Notes under the pieces: model-generated
Databases searched by the model: none
Seen by the model: the letters and a program-made list of their open reading frames with translations, nothing else
What the model was told of the DNA's origin: nothing
Position numbers and translations under genes: made by a program
Shown: positions 23,453-31,305 of the stretch, piece after piece
Numbering within the stretch: the stretch's first letter is position 1
Layout of the letters: each line of letters begins with the position of its first letter
Source of the DNA: Streptomyces sp. NBC_01276
Lineage (GTDB): Bacteria; Actinomycetota; Actinomycetes; Streptomycetales; Streptomycetaceae
Direction: 5' to 3'
DNA: 64,000 bases
NCBI RefSeq assembly: GCF_041435355.1
Contig: NZ_CP108442.1
Coordinates: 2,604,001 to 2,668,000 of the forward strand

Positions 23453-24211
23453 ATGGGCGTGCTCAAGGGGAAGACGGCACTGGTCACGGGCGGCAGCAGG
23501 GGCATCGGACGGGCGGTGGCCGAGCGCCTCGCCCGCGACGGCGCCCTGGTCGCGGTCCACTACGGACACGACGAGGGGGCCGCCGAGGAGACCGTCGGGG
23601 CGATCACGGCGGCCGGGGGCCGCGCCTTCGCCATCGGGGCGGAGCTCGGGGTGGCGGGGGACGCGCAGGCGCTCTGGGCGGCGTACGGGGCCCATCCGCG
23701 GGCCACGGAGCGGGTGGACGTCCTGGTGAACAACGCCGGGGCGGCGACCTTCGCCGGCATCGAGGAGACGGACGAGGAGACCTTCGGGCGGATCCAGGCG
23801 CTCAACGCCCGGGCGCCCTTCTTCGTGATCAAGCACGGGCTGGAGCGGCTGACCGACGGGGGCCGGATCGTCAACGTGACCGGCACCCCCGCCATCGCAC
23901 TGCCGGCGATCCTGGCCACGATCATGGCCAAGGGCGCGGTGAACGCGCTGACCGTGTCCCTGGCCGCCGCGCTCGCCCCGCGGGGGATCACCGTGAACTC
24001 GGTGGGTCCGGGCATCACCGAGACCGACCTCAACGCCGCCTGGCTCGCCGACCCGCAGGCCCGCGCGCACGCCTCCTCGCGCTCGGTCTTCGGCCGGGTG
24101 GGCACCCCGCAGGAGGTCGCCGACGTGGTGGCCTTCCTGGCCTCGCCGGATTCCCGCTGGGTCACGGGCCAGCACCTGGACGCCACGGGCGGTCTCCAGC
24201 TGGCGCTGTAG
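23453..24211 (+). CDS. SDR-family oxidoreductase lacking the catalytic tyrosine
   Basis: 252 residues of the classical short-chain dehydrogenase fold: TGGSRGIGRAVAERLA (cofactor loop, residues 11-26), VNNAG near 92, and the C-terminal DATGGLQL. The usual Ser...Tyr-x3-Lys triad is altered. The region reads NVTGTPAIALPAI then ATIMAK, so Thr replaces Tyr four residues before Lys and Thr/Pro occupies the Ser region. It may be a binding protein or a non-standard reductase. Probably repressed by the divergent TetR. Confidence 0.85.
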   Translation: MGVLKGKTALVTGGSRGIGRAVAERLARDGALVAVHYGHDEGAAEETVGAITAAGGRAFAIGAELGVAGDAQALWAAYGAHPRATERVDVLVNNAGAATFAGIEETDEETFGRIQALNARAPFFVIKHGLERLTDGGRIVNVTGTPAIALPAILATIMAKGAVNALTVSLAAALAPRGITVNSVGPGITETDLNAAWLADPQARAHASSRSVFGRVGTPQEVADVVAFLASPDSRWVTGQHLDATGGLQLAL

Positions 24212-24301
24212 GACCCCCGGCGCGCGGCCGGGCGGGGGGCGGGGATCGGGAAGACGATGGAAGGGGCACGAGCCCGCCCATCGGCGGGCACGCTCTGCTA
24301 G

Positions 24302-24317
24302 ATTGGTCTATACCACA
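24302..24317 (+). promoter_or_regulatory. DasR-responsive element (dre) of nagB
   Basis: ATTGGTCTATACCACA, 36 bases before the nagB start, fits the dre consensus. GlcN-6-phosphate releases DasR, so nagB should be induced by amino sugars. Confidence 0.85.
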
Positions 24318-24352
24318 AGTGTCCGCACCTCTCTCAGATCGGCAGGCCCCGC

Positions 24353-25138
24353 GTGGAAGTTGTCATCGTCCCGGACGCCAAGGCAGGCGGCGAGCTCATC
24401 GCGGAGGCCATGGCCGCCCTGGTCCGCCGCAAGCCCGACGCCCTGCTCGGCGTGGCGACCGGCTCTACCCCGCTGCCCGTCTACGAAGCCCTCGCCGCCA
24501 AGGTCAGGGCCGGCGAGGTCGACGCCTCCGGGGCCCGGATCTGTCAGCTCGACGAGTACGTCGGCCTGCCGGCCGGGCACCCGGAGTCCTACCGCGCCGT
24601 CGTGCTCCGCGAGGTCGTGGAGCCGCTCGGGCTGACCGAGGGGTCCTTCATGGGCCCCGACGGCTCCGCCGCCGACGTCCAGGCCGCCTGCGCGGCCTAC
24701 GACCAGGCCCTCGCGGACGCCGGCGGGGTGGACCTCCAGCTGCTGGGCATCGGCACGGACGGCCACATCGGCTTCAACGAGCCGTGCTCCTCCCTGGCCT
24801 CCCGCACCCGGATCAAGACGCTGACGGAGCAGACGCGCGTGGACAACGCGCGCTTCTTCGAGGACGACATAGACCAGGTGCCCCACCACGTCATCACCCA
24901 GGGCATCGGCACCATCCTCGACGCCCGCCACCTGGTCCTGCTGGCCACCGGCGAGGGCAAGGCCGAGGCCGTCGCGCAGACCGTGGAGGGCCCGCTGTCC
25001 GCGCTGGTCCCGGCCTCCGCGCTGCAGCTGCACCGGCACGCCACCGTCGTCGTGGACGAGGCGGCCGCCTCCAAGCTGAAGCTGGCCGACTACTTCCGCC
25101 ACACCTTCGCCAACAAGCCCTCCTGGCAGGGCCTGTAG
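24353..25138 (+). CDS. nagB: Glucosamine-6-phosphate deaminase
   Basis: 261 residues; converts GlcN-6-P to fructose-6-P and ammonia in the cytoplasm. Family motifs are GVATGSTPLPVY near 33, the catalytic-Asp segment QLDEYVGL near 65 and GIGTDGHIGFNEP near 131 (His and Glu of the ring-opening site). GTG start. A dre upstream places it in the DasR regulon. It converges on dasD across two long hairpins. Confidence 0.95.
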   Translation: MEVVIVPDAKAGGELIAEAMAALVRRKPDALLGVATGSTPLPVYEALAAKVRAGEVDASGARICQLDEYVGLPAGHPESYRAVVLREVVEPLGLTEGSFMGPDGSAADVQAACAAYDQALADAGGVDLQLLGIGTDGHIGFNEPCSSLASRTRIKTLTEQTRVDNARFFEDDIDQVPHHVITQGIGTILDARHLVLLATGEGKAEAVAQTVEGPLSALVPASALQLHRHATVVVDEAAASKLKLADYFRHTFANKPSWQGL

Positions 25139-25160
25139 GAGCACCGGCGCCACGCGGAAA

Positions 25161-25191
25161 GGGCCGGGCCCCCTCCTCGGGGGCCCGGCCC
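25161..25191 (+). terminator. Terminator of nagB
   Basis: Perfect 13-bp arms (25161-25173 and 25179-25191) with loop TCCTC. Confidence 0.85.
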
Positions 25192-25213
25192 TTCGCGCGT
25201 GCCCGGACGCGGC

Positions 25214-25248
25214 GGCGCCGGACACCCCCGTGACGGGTGTCCGGCGCC
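25214..25248 (-). terminator. Terminator of the das operon
   Basis: Perfect 14-bp arms (25214-25227 and 25235-25248), 13 bases past the dasD stop. Confidence 0.8.
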
Positions 25249-25261
25249 CCGTCCGACGGCG

Positions 25262-26752
25262 TCAGTCCCGCCGCGTGCCCGCGATGACCTCGGCGGCGGC
25301 CCGCCCGCAGACGCGGGAGGCTCCGTGCGTGGCGACGTACAGGGCCCCGCGCGGCTCGGCGAGCGGTACGCCCATCTCCACGACCACCGTGTCCGGCCGG
25401 GCCGCGACCAGGGCGTCCAGCACCTCGGCCATCCAGGGGTGCCGGTGCGCGTCGCGCACCACGGCGACGACCGTACGGGACCCCGCCGCGGCCAGTACGT
25501 CCCCGGCGGCGCTGCCCTCGGGGTAGACGCCCGATCCGGTGCCCGGGACCAGCCCGGCCAGCTCCGCGGCCACCCCCCACGGGGTCTCGTCGCCGACCGC
25601 GATGTTCGCGACGGGCGCGAGCGTGGCCACGTAGGGGGCGGACACGGTGGCCGGGGTGCCCGAGACGACCACCGCGCGGCGGGCCGCCGTCAGGCCGATG
25701 CCGGACGCGCGGCTCCCCTCCGGTCGCGCGTCCGGCCGGGCCCGGCGGGTCCATTCGGCGAGGGCACGCACCCGGGCGGCGGCGTCGGCGAGCCGCTCCT
25801 CCGCCAGCGTGCCCTCGCGTACGGCGGCCACGAGGGCGTCCCGCAGGCTCAGGACGGTCGCCTCGTCGGCCAGTCCCCCGCCGACGCAGATCGCGTCGGC
25901 GCCGGCGGCGATGGCCAGGACCGAGCCGCGCTCGATGCCGTACGTCCCGGCGATGGCGTTCATCTCCATGCCGTCGGTGACGATGAGGCCCTCGTAGCCG
26001 AGCTCCTTGCGCAGCAGACCGGTCAGGATCTGCGGGCTGAGCGTGGCCGGGCGGGTCGGGTCGAGTGCGGGCACCAGGATGTGCGCGCTCATCACGGCCT
26101 TGCTGCCGGCCTCGATGGCCGCCCTGAACGGGACCAGCTCGCGGACCTGCAGGGTGTCCAGGTCCACGTCGATGCGGGGCATGGCGTGGTGGGAGTCGAC
26201 GTTGGTGTCCCCGTGGCCCGGGAAGTGCTTGGTGCAGGCGGCGACCCCGGCGTCCTGGAGGCCCTCGACGTAGGCGGCGGTGTGCCGGGCCGCCAGGGCG
26301 GTGTCGGCGCCGAAGGAGCGGACGCCGATGACCGGGTTGTCGGGGTTGGAGTTGACGTCCGCGGACGGCGCCCAGTTGAGGTTGACCCCGCACTCGGCGA
26401 GGCGGCGGCCCAGTTCCCGGGCGACCTCGCGGGTCAGGGCGGTGTCGTCGACGGCGCCGAGCGCGAGGTTGCCGGGGAAGGACGAGCCGCCCCGGACCTC
26501 CAGGCGGGTGACGTCCCCGCCCTCCTCGTCGATGGCGACGAGGACGTCGTCCCGTTCGGCGCGCAGTTGCGCGGTCAGGGCGGCGAGCTGCTCCGCGGAG
26601 GCGATGTTGCGGCCGAAGAGGCCCACGGCGGTGAGGCCTTCGCCGACCCGGCGCAGCACCCAGGCGGGGGCGGTGGTGCCCTCGAAACCGGGCTGGAGGA
26701 CGGCGAGGGCGTCGCGGGTGAGGGTGTCCGCCCGGTGCGCAAGGACAGTCAT
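25262..26752 (-). CDS. dasD: Intracellular beta-N-acetylglucosaminidase, GH3 (NagZ-like)
   Basis: 496 residues. The GH3 signature KHFPGHGDTNVDSHH near 167-181 carries the NagZ-type Asp-His acid/base pair, and VTDGMEMNAI near 257 carries the nucleophile Asp. A C-terminal domain of about 160 residues follows. It has no signal peptide and cleaves imported chitobiose to GlcNAc. It is the last gene of the dasABCD cluster, 6 bases after dasC. The arrangement matches S. coelicolor. Confidence 0.92.
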   Translation of the reverse strand: MTVLAHRADTLTRDALAVLQPGFEGTTAPAWVLRRVGEGLTAVGLFGRNIASAEQLAALTAQLRAERDDVLVAIDEEGGDVTRLEVRGGSSFPGNLALGAVDDTALTREVARELGRRLAECGVNLNWAPSADVNSNPDNPVIGVRSFGADTALAARHTAAYVEGLQDAGVAACTKHFPGHGDTNVDSHHAMPRIDVDLDTLQVRELVPFRAAIEAGSKAVMSAHILVPALDPTRPATLSPQILTGLLRKELGYEGLIVTDGMEMNAIAGTYGIERGSVLAIAAGADAICVGGGLADEATVLSLRDALVAAVREGTLAEERLADAAARVRALAEWTRRARPDARPEGSRASGIGLTAARRAVVVSGTPATVSAPYVATLAPVANIAVGDETPWGVAAELAGLVPGTGSGVYPEGSAAGDVLAAAGSRTVVAVVRDAHRHPWMAEVLDALVAARPDTVVVEMGVPLAEPRGALYVATHGASRVCGRAAAEVIAGTRRD

Positions 26753-26758
26753 GGGCCG

Positions 26759-27658
26759 TTATCCCTTCACGGCGCCGGCGGTCATGCCGCCGACGGCCTT
26801 GCGCTGGAGGAAGATGAAGATCAGCAGGACCGGGACGGCGAACAGCGAGGACGCGGCCATGGTCGCGCCCCAGTCGTTGCCGAAGGCGGTTTTGAACTGG
26901 GTCAGCCACAGCGGCAGGGTCTGCGCGGTCTTGTCCTTGTTCAGGATCAGGACCATGGCGAACTCGTTCCAGGCGGTGATGAAGCCGAAGAGCGAGGTGG
27001 ACATCAGACCGGGCGCCAGCAGCGGGAAGATCACCTTGCGGAAGGCCTGGCCGCGGGTGCAGCCGTCGATCTGGGCGGCTTCCTCCAGGGTCACCGGGAC
27101 GGCGGCGATGAAGCCGCGCAGGGTCCAGATGGTGAAGGGGAGGACCATCACGAAGTAGATCGCGGTGAGCATCGGGAGGCTGTTCAGCATCTCGGCGTCC
27201 CGCAGGATCATGTACATCGCGATGACCATGACCTCCCAGGGGGCCATCTGCGCCATCATCACGGCCAGGACCATGCCCTTGCGGCCGCGGAACTTCATGC
27301 GGGCGATCGCGAAGCTCGCGGCGAGGGCGACGAGCAGGGCCAGCAGGACCGCGCTGACGGTGACGACGAGACTGTTCGTCACGTACGTCCAGAAGTTGTC
27401 GACCCCGGTGGCCTTCTCGAAGTTCTCCGTCGTCGGGGTGAAGACGAACACCGGGTCCTTGGTGAGGATCTCGCTCGACGGCTTCAGTGCCGAGGAGAAC
27501 ATCCAGTAGACCGGGAAGAGGAAGAGCAGGGCCAGCAGCAGGGCGCCGAGGTTCTTGGCGACGGTCGCGGGGCGCAGCGGGCCGCGGGTGCGCAGCCGCT
27601 GGGCGGGCTGTGCCGACGGGGCGGTCCGGGCCGGCTTGGGGGCGGTGGTGGTGCTCAC
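26759..27658 (-). CDS. dasC: ABC sugar transporter permease DasC
   Basis: 299 residues. Six membrane spans follow a Pro/Ala-rich N-terminus. The EAA loop that docks the ATPase reads EEAAQIDGCTRGQAFRKVIFPLLAPG near residue 210. It forms the chitobiose (GlcNAc2) importer with DasB and DasA. No ATPase gene is here; the shared ATPase MsiK is known to serve this system from elsewhere. Overlaps dasB by 4 bases (ATGA type). Confidence 0.93.
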   Translation of the reverse strand: MSTTTAPKPARTAPSAQPAQRLRTRGPLRPATVAKNLGALLLALLFLFPVYWMFSSALKPSSEILTKDPVFVFTPTTENFEKATGVDNFWTYVTNSLVVTVSAVLLALLVALAASFAIARMKFRGRKGMVLAVMMAQMAPWEVMVIAMYMILRDAEMLNSLPMLTAIYFVMVLPFTIWTLRGFIAAVPVTLEEAAQIDGCTRGQAFRKVIFPLLAPGLMSTSLFGFITAWNEFAMVLILNKDKTAQTLPLWLTQFKTAFGNDWGATMAASSLFAVPVLLIFIFLQRKAVGGMTAGAVKG

Positions 27659-28677
27659 TGCTCCTCCTCCTGCTTCAGGATCAGGCGGAAGTAGAAGGAC
27701 ATGATGACGATCAGGATCAGGATCGTCAGGACGGAGATCGCGGCGGCGAGACCGTAGTGGGACTGGCTCTGGCCCTCGACGAAGGCGAAGACCGGGAGGA
27801 TCTCGGACGCGCGGTCGGGGCCGCCCTTGTTCATCGCGTAGACCTGGGTGAAGGCCTTGAAGACCCAGATCACCTCAAGGAAGGTGGTGATCAGGAAGAA
27901 GGGCTTGAGCTGCGGGAAGACGACCTTCCAGAAGGTCTGCCAGCCGTTGGCGCCGTCCATGCGGGCGGCCTCGTACAGTTCGGCGCCGACGGTGGTCAGC
28001 GCGGCGTACATGTTGAGTGCGACGAAGGGGATGGAGCCCCAGACCACGAGGACGGTGACGATCGTCAGGGTGGACAGGCCGGTCTCGAACCAGTTGTGCT
28101 GCTCGTAGCCGGAGAAGCCGGCGGTGCGCATCACCCAGTTCATCACGCCGAACTGCTCGTCGAACAGCCAGTAGAAGACCTGGACGGAGGCGACGATCGG
28201 CATGGCCCAGGCCATCACCAGGGCCATCGACAGGACCAGGCGCATCTTCTTGCCGAGCTTGTTCAGCAGGAGGCCGATGAGGCTGCCGATCGCCATGATC
28301 AGGACGACGTTGGCGAGGGTGAAGCCGAAGCTGCGCAGGACGACGGTCCAGAAGTTCGAGTCGCCGAGCAGCTGGGTGTAGTTGTCGAAGCCCGCGGAGG
28401 GGTACTTGCGCTGGATGAACTCGATCTTGTTGATGTCCTGGAAGGACAGGATCACGTTCTTGATCAGCGGGTAGACGAGCAGGACCGCGAGGCTGAGCAC
28501 CGCCGGTGCGATCAGCAGGTACGGCAGCCACCCCGTGGGGAGCTGCTTTCTGCCCCCGCGAGGAGACGGTTGGCTGGGGCCGGCCGGGGCGGCGGGTGCT
28601 TTCGGCGGCAGGCCGGCGGACTTCGGTGGTGCGTCCTGTGGAGCGGTGGTCGCCGCTCCCTGGGAGTGCACGGTCAT
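27655..28677 (-). CDS. dasB: ABC sugar transporter permease DasB
   Basis: 340 residues. A Pro/Ala-rich cytoplasmic N-terminus (1-55) is followed by six spans (LPYLLIAPAVLSLAVLLVYPLI first). The EAA loop is YEAARMDGANGWQTFWKVVFPQLKP near 236. It is the partner of DasC. A large hairpin separates it from dasA upstream, so its expression is probably lower than that of the binding protein. Confidence 0.93.
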   Translation of the reverse strand: MTVHSQGAATTAPQDAPPKSAGLPPKAPAAPAGPSQPSPRGGRKQLPTGWLPYLLIAPAVLSLAVLLVYPLIKNVILSFQDINKIEFIQRKYPSAGFDNYTQLLGDSNFWTVVLRSFGFTLANVVLIMAIGSLIGLLLNKLGKKMRLVLSMALVMAWAMPIVASVQVFYWLFDEQFGVMNWVMRTAGFSGYEQHNWFETGLSTLTIVTVLVVWGSIPFVALNMYAALTTVGAELYEAARMDGANGWQTFWKVVFPQLKPFFLITTFLEVIWVFKAFTQVYAMNKGGPDRASEILPVFAFVEGQSQSHYGLAAAISVLTILILIVIMSFYFRLILKQEEEQ

Positions 28678-28720
28678 GTCTGGGCTTCCTCGCGGTTGAC
28701 TGTGGAGTCAAATGCGCGAC

Positions 28721-28762
28721 CGGGGGCGCGGCAGGCGCTGCGGGGCGCCTGCCGCACCCCCC
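28721..28762 (-). terminator. Intra-operon hairpin between dasA and dasB
   Basis: An 11-bp perfect GC stem (28728-28738 with 28745-28755), extended outward by a G5/C5 pairing. It sits in the 154-base gap after dasA, next to tandem GGTGCTGC-like and GGTACTGC-like repeats. It is likely to be a partial terminator or 3'-end stabiliser giving more dasA mRNA than dasBCD. Confidence 0.6.
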
Positions 28763-28831
28763 GGTGCGATCACACTGCTGGGTGCTGCGGGTGCTGCGGG
28801 CTTCGGGTACTGCCGGTACTGCGGGGCGGTA

Positions 28832-30118
28832 CTACTTGTTGATGCGGTTCGCGATTTCCTTGTCCGCGTCCGCGCCCGCCTTGGCGGCGTCCTCGCCCTT
28901 CAGGACCTTGGTCATGAACTCCTTGATGGGGTTCGGCTCGGTCTCGACGTTCGCCCAGCCGGCCGTGACCGGGGTGATCTTGCCGGAGAGGGCGGCCTTG
29001 GCCATGGACTCCGCGAAGGAGCCGGGGGCGGCGGCGAAGTTGGCGGCGGCCTGGTTCGGGAGCAGGGCGCCCTCGGTGGCGGCGGCGTACTTGGTCATCT
29101 GCTCCTTGCCGGCGGCGAGGGCGAGCCACTCCTTGGCGAGCTCCTTGTTCTTGGAGCGCTCGGCCACGGCGAGGTTCGAGCCGCCGAGGAAGACGGAGCC
29201 CGGCTTGTCGGCGGTCTTGCCCGGGATCGGGAAGTAGCCGAAGTCGCCGTCCTTGCCGGCGTCCTTCAGGGCCTTCAGCGCGCCCTGGGCCTCCCAGCCG
29301 AGACCGATCCAGGACGAGACGCCGCCCTTGGGGACGATGTCGGTGGACTGCTGCGGGGAGGCCTCGTCCTTGTCCTTGGGGGCGGTGGAGTAGGACTGGA
29401 GCTTCTTGTAGAAGTCCATCGCGGAGGCGGCCTGCGGGGTGCTCAGCTGGCCCTTCCACTTGCCGCCGTCCTTGACGGCGAGGTCGCCGCCCTCGTCCCA
29501 GACGAAGCCGGCGAGGATGTACCAGCTCTGGCCGGGCAGGTAGATCGGCTGCGCGGCCGGGTCGGAGGCCTTCAGCTTCTCCAGACCGGCGACCCACTCG
29601 TCACGGGTCTTGGGGGCGGTGATGCCGGCCTTCTCGTAGGCCTTCTTGTCGTAGATGACGACGCGGTTGGCGGCGTACCAGGGAGCGGCGTACAGCTTGC
29701 CGTCGACCTCGGCGGAGGACAGCATGCCCTTCGACCAGGCGTCGGCGCCGAGCTTGGACTTGTCGTCGGACAGGTCGGCGAGGCCGCCGGTGACCGCGTA
29801 GCCGACGGTCTGGGTGTTGCCGAGCTCAAGGACGTCCGGCGGGGTGTTCTCGGAGAGGGCGGTGGTGACCTTCTCCTGGATGCCGGTCCACTTCTGCTCT
29901 TCGACCTTCACCGTCACACCGGGGTGCTTGGCCGAGAACTGCTTGTTGACCTCTTCGAGCCAGGCCTTCGGTGCGGAGCCGTCCATCACCCAGACGGTGA
30001 TCTCCTTGGCGCCACCCGACGCGTCGGCCTTCGGCTTGTCGTCGCCGCCGTTGCCGCACGCCGCGACACCGACCATCATGCCCACGACACCGACCGCCGC
30101 AATGAGCTTGCGCTTCAC
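28832..30118 (-). CDS. dasA: Chitobiose-binding lipoprotein DasA
   Basis: 428 residues. The signal peptide ends in a lipobox (MMVGVAACGN, Cys near 21), so the protein is anchored outside the membrane. The mature part is a class-I sugar-binding protein (ELGNTQTVGYAVTGGLADL, WYAANRVVIYDK, GGSNLAVAERS). It delivers GlcNAc2 to DasBC. The start is the GTG at 30118 with GAGGAGGG upstream. The dre at 30213 puts it under DasR. Confidence 0.94.
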   Translation of the reverse strand: MKRKLIAAVGVVGMMVGVAACGNGGDDKPKADASGGAKEITVWVMDGSAPKAWLEEVNKQFSAKHPGVTVKVEEQKWTGIQEKVTTALSENTPPDVLELGNTQTVGYAVTGGLADLSDDKSKLGADAWSKGMLSSAEVDGKLYAAPWYAANRVVIYDKKAYEKAGITAPKTRDEWVAGLEKLKASDPAAQPIYLPGQSWYILAGFVWDEGGDLAVKDGGKWKGQLSTPQAASAMDFYKKLQSYSTAPKDKDEASPQQSTDIVPKGGVSSWIGLGWEAQGALKALKDAGKDGDFGYFPIPGKTADKPGSVFLGGSNLAVAERSKNKELAKEWLALAAGKEQMTKYAAATEGALLPNQAAANFAAAPGSFAESMAKAALSGKITPVTAGWANVETEPNPIKEFMTKVLKGEDAAKAGADADKEIANRINK

Positions 30119-30212
30119 GCCACCCTCCTCAGGGATGCTGCCTGCAACTTCCCTCGCCCGCCGCGGTGACGTACGTACCAAGTACTGCCCGTGGGGCCGG
30201 GATCCGATCCAT

Positions 30213-30228
30213 ATTGGTGTAGACCAGT
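30213..30228 (-). promoter_or_regulatory. DasR-responsive element (dre) of dasA
   Basis: On the minus strand the site reads ACTGGTCTACACCAAT, a near-exact match to the known dasA dre, 95 bases before the dasA start and 145 before dasR. Confidence 0.9.
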
Positions 30229-30236
30229 AACCGGAG

Positions 30237-30252
30237 CTTGGCCTAGACCTTT
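30237..30252. promoter_or_regulatory. Weaker second dre-like site
   Basis: CTTGGCCTAGACCTTT matches the dre consensus at 11 of 16 positions, 24 bases from the strong site (about two helical turns). It may help DasR cover both divergent promoters. Confidence 0.5.
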
Positions 30253-30372
30253 AGGGGTGTCAAGGGTCTAATGAGCGGGTGCTCGGTCCGTTACCGGACC
30301 GACACCTGGGGGAGGGAGGAGGCCTGTCCTCCCTCCCGTGTCACCATGTGACCGCACATATCGGAGGAGCCG

Positions 30373-31176
30373 GTGACGGCAGCGAAACTGGAGTCGGGAA
30401 GGCGGGCGGCGATGGCCACCGAAGGGGCGACCACGGAGCCGGAAGGCGGGGCGGCCACTCGCACGGCGCGTGTGCCCAAGTACTACCGACTCAAGCGGCA
30501 CTTGCTCGACATGACCGAGACGCTGCCGCCCGGCACGCCGGTGCCGCCGGAGCGCACGCTCGCGGCCGAATTCGACACCTCCCGGACCACCGTCCGGCAG
30601 GCCCTGCAGGAGCTCGTGGTCGAGGGGCGGCTGGAGCGCATCCAGGGCAAGGGCACCTTCGTGGCGAAGCCGAAGGTCTCGCAGCCGCTCCAACTCTCCT
30701 CGTACACGGAGGACATGCGGGCACAGGGGCTGGAGCCGACCTCCCAGCTCCTGGACATCGGCTACGTGACCGCGGACGACACCCTCGCCGGACTCCTCAA
30801 GATCTCCACCGGCGGCCGGGTCCTGCGCATCGAGCGGCTGCGCCTGGCGAGCGGCGAGCCGATGGCCATCGAGACCACGCACCTTTCGGCCAAGCGCTTC
30901 CCCGCGCTGCGCCGCTCGCTGGCCAAGTACACCTCCCTCTACACCGCGCTCGCCGAGGTGTACGACGTACGGCTCGCGGAGGCCGAGGAGACCATCGAGA
31001 CCTCGCTGGCCACCCCCCGCGAGGCCGGACTGCTCGGCACCGACGTCGGCCTGCCGATGCTGATGCTCTCCCGCCATTCGCTGGACGCCGACGGCGAACC
31101 GGTCGAATGGGTGCGATCGGTGTACCGCGGCGACCGTTACAAGTTCGTGGCCCGCCTTCAGCGACCCGCCTTGTAG
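30373..31176 (+). CDS. dasR: GntR/HutC-family global regulator DasR
   Basis: 267 residues. An N-terminal winged helix (about 35-105: [32 protein letters not shown]) is followed by a UTRA effector domain ([23 protein letters not shown]) that binds GlcN-6-P. It controls amino-sugar use, chitinases, antibiotic genes and development in Streptomyces. The start is the GTG at 30373 behind GGAGGAG. An internal ATG 13 codons later would give the usual 254 residues. It is divergent from dasA. Confidence 0.95.
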   Translation: MTAAKLESGRRAAMATEGATTEPEGGAATRTARVPKYYRLKRHLLDMTETLPPGTPVPPERTLAAEFDTSRTTVRQALQELVVEGRLERIQGKGTFVAKPKVSQPLQLSSYTEDMRAQGLEPTSQLLDIGYVTADDTLAGLLKISTGGRVLRIERLRLASGEPMAIETTHLSAKRFPALRRSLAKYTSLYTALAEVYDVRLAEAEETIETSLATPREAGLLGTDVGLPMLMLSRHSLDADGEPVEWVRSVYRGDRYKFVARLQRPAL

Positions 31177-31305
31177 AAGACGGTTGACTCCTGTTCGGCC
31201 TCCGGTGGAACCTCATACCGCTATACGGACGGGGACTTACGTCCACCGGTCGGGTCCCCGTAGATTCCCTGCGCTCGGCAGATGATCAACGAGGGGACGA
31301 GGATC

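Noticed and set aside
27487..28842. 451-codon plus-strand ORF opposite dasB
   Set aside because: Low-complexity Asp/Glu/Gln/His text typical of antisense to membrane-protein codons; dasB and dasC are certain.
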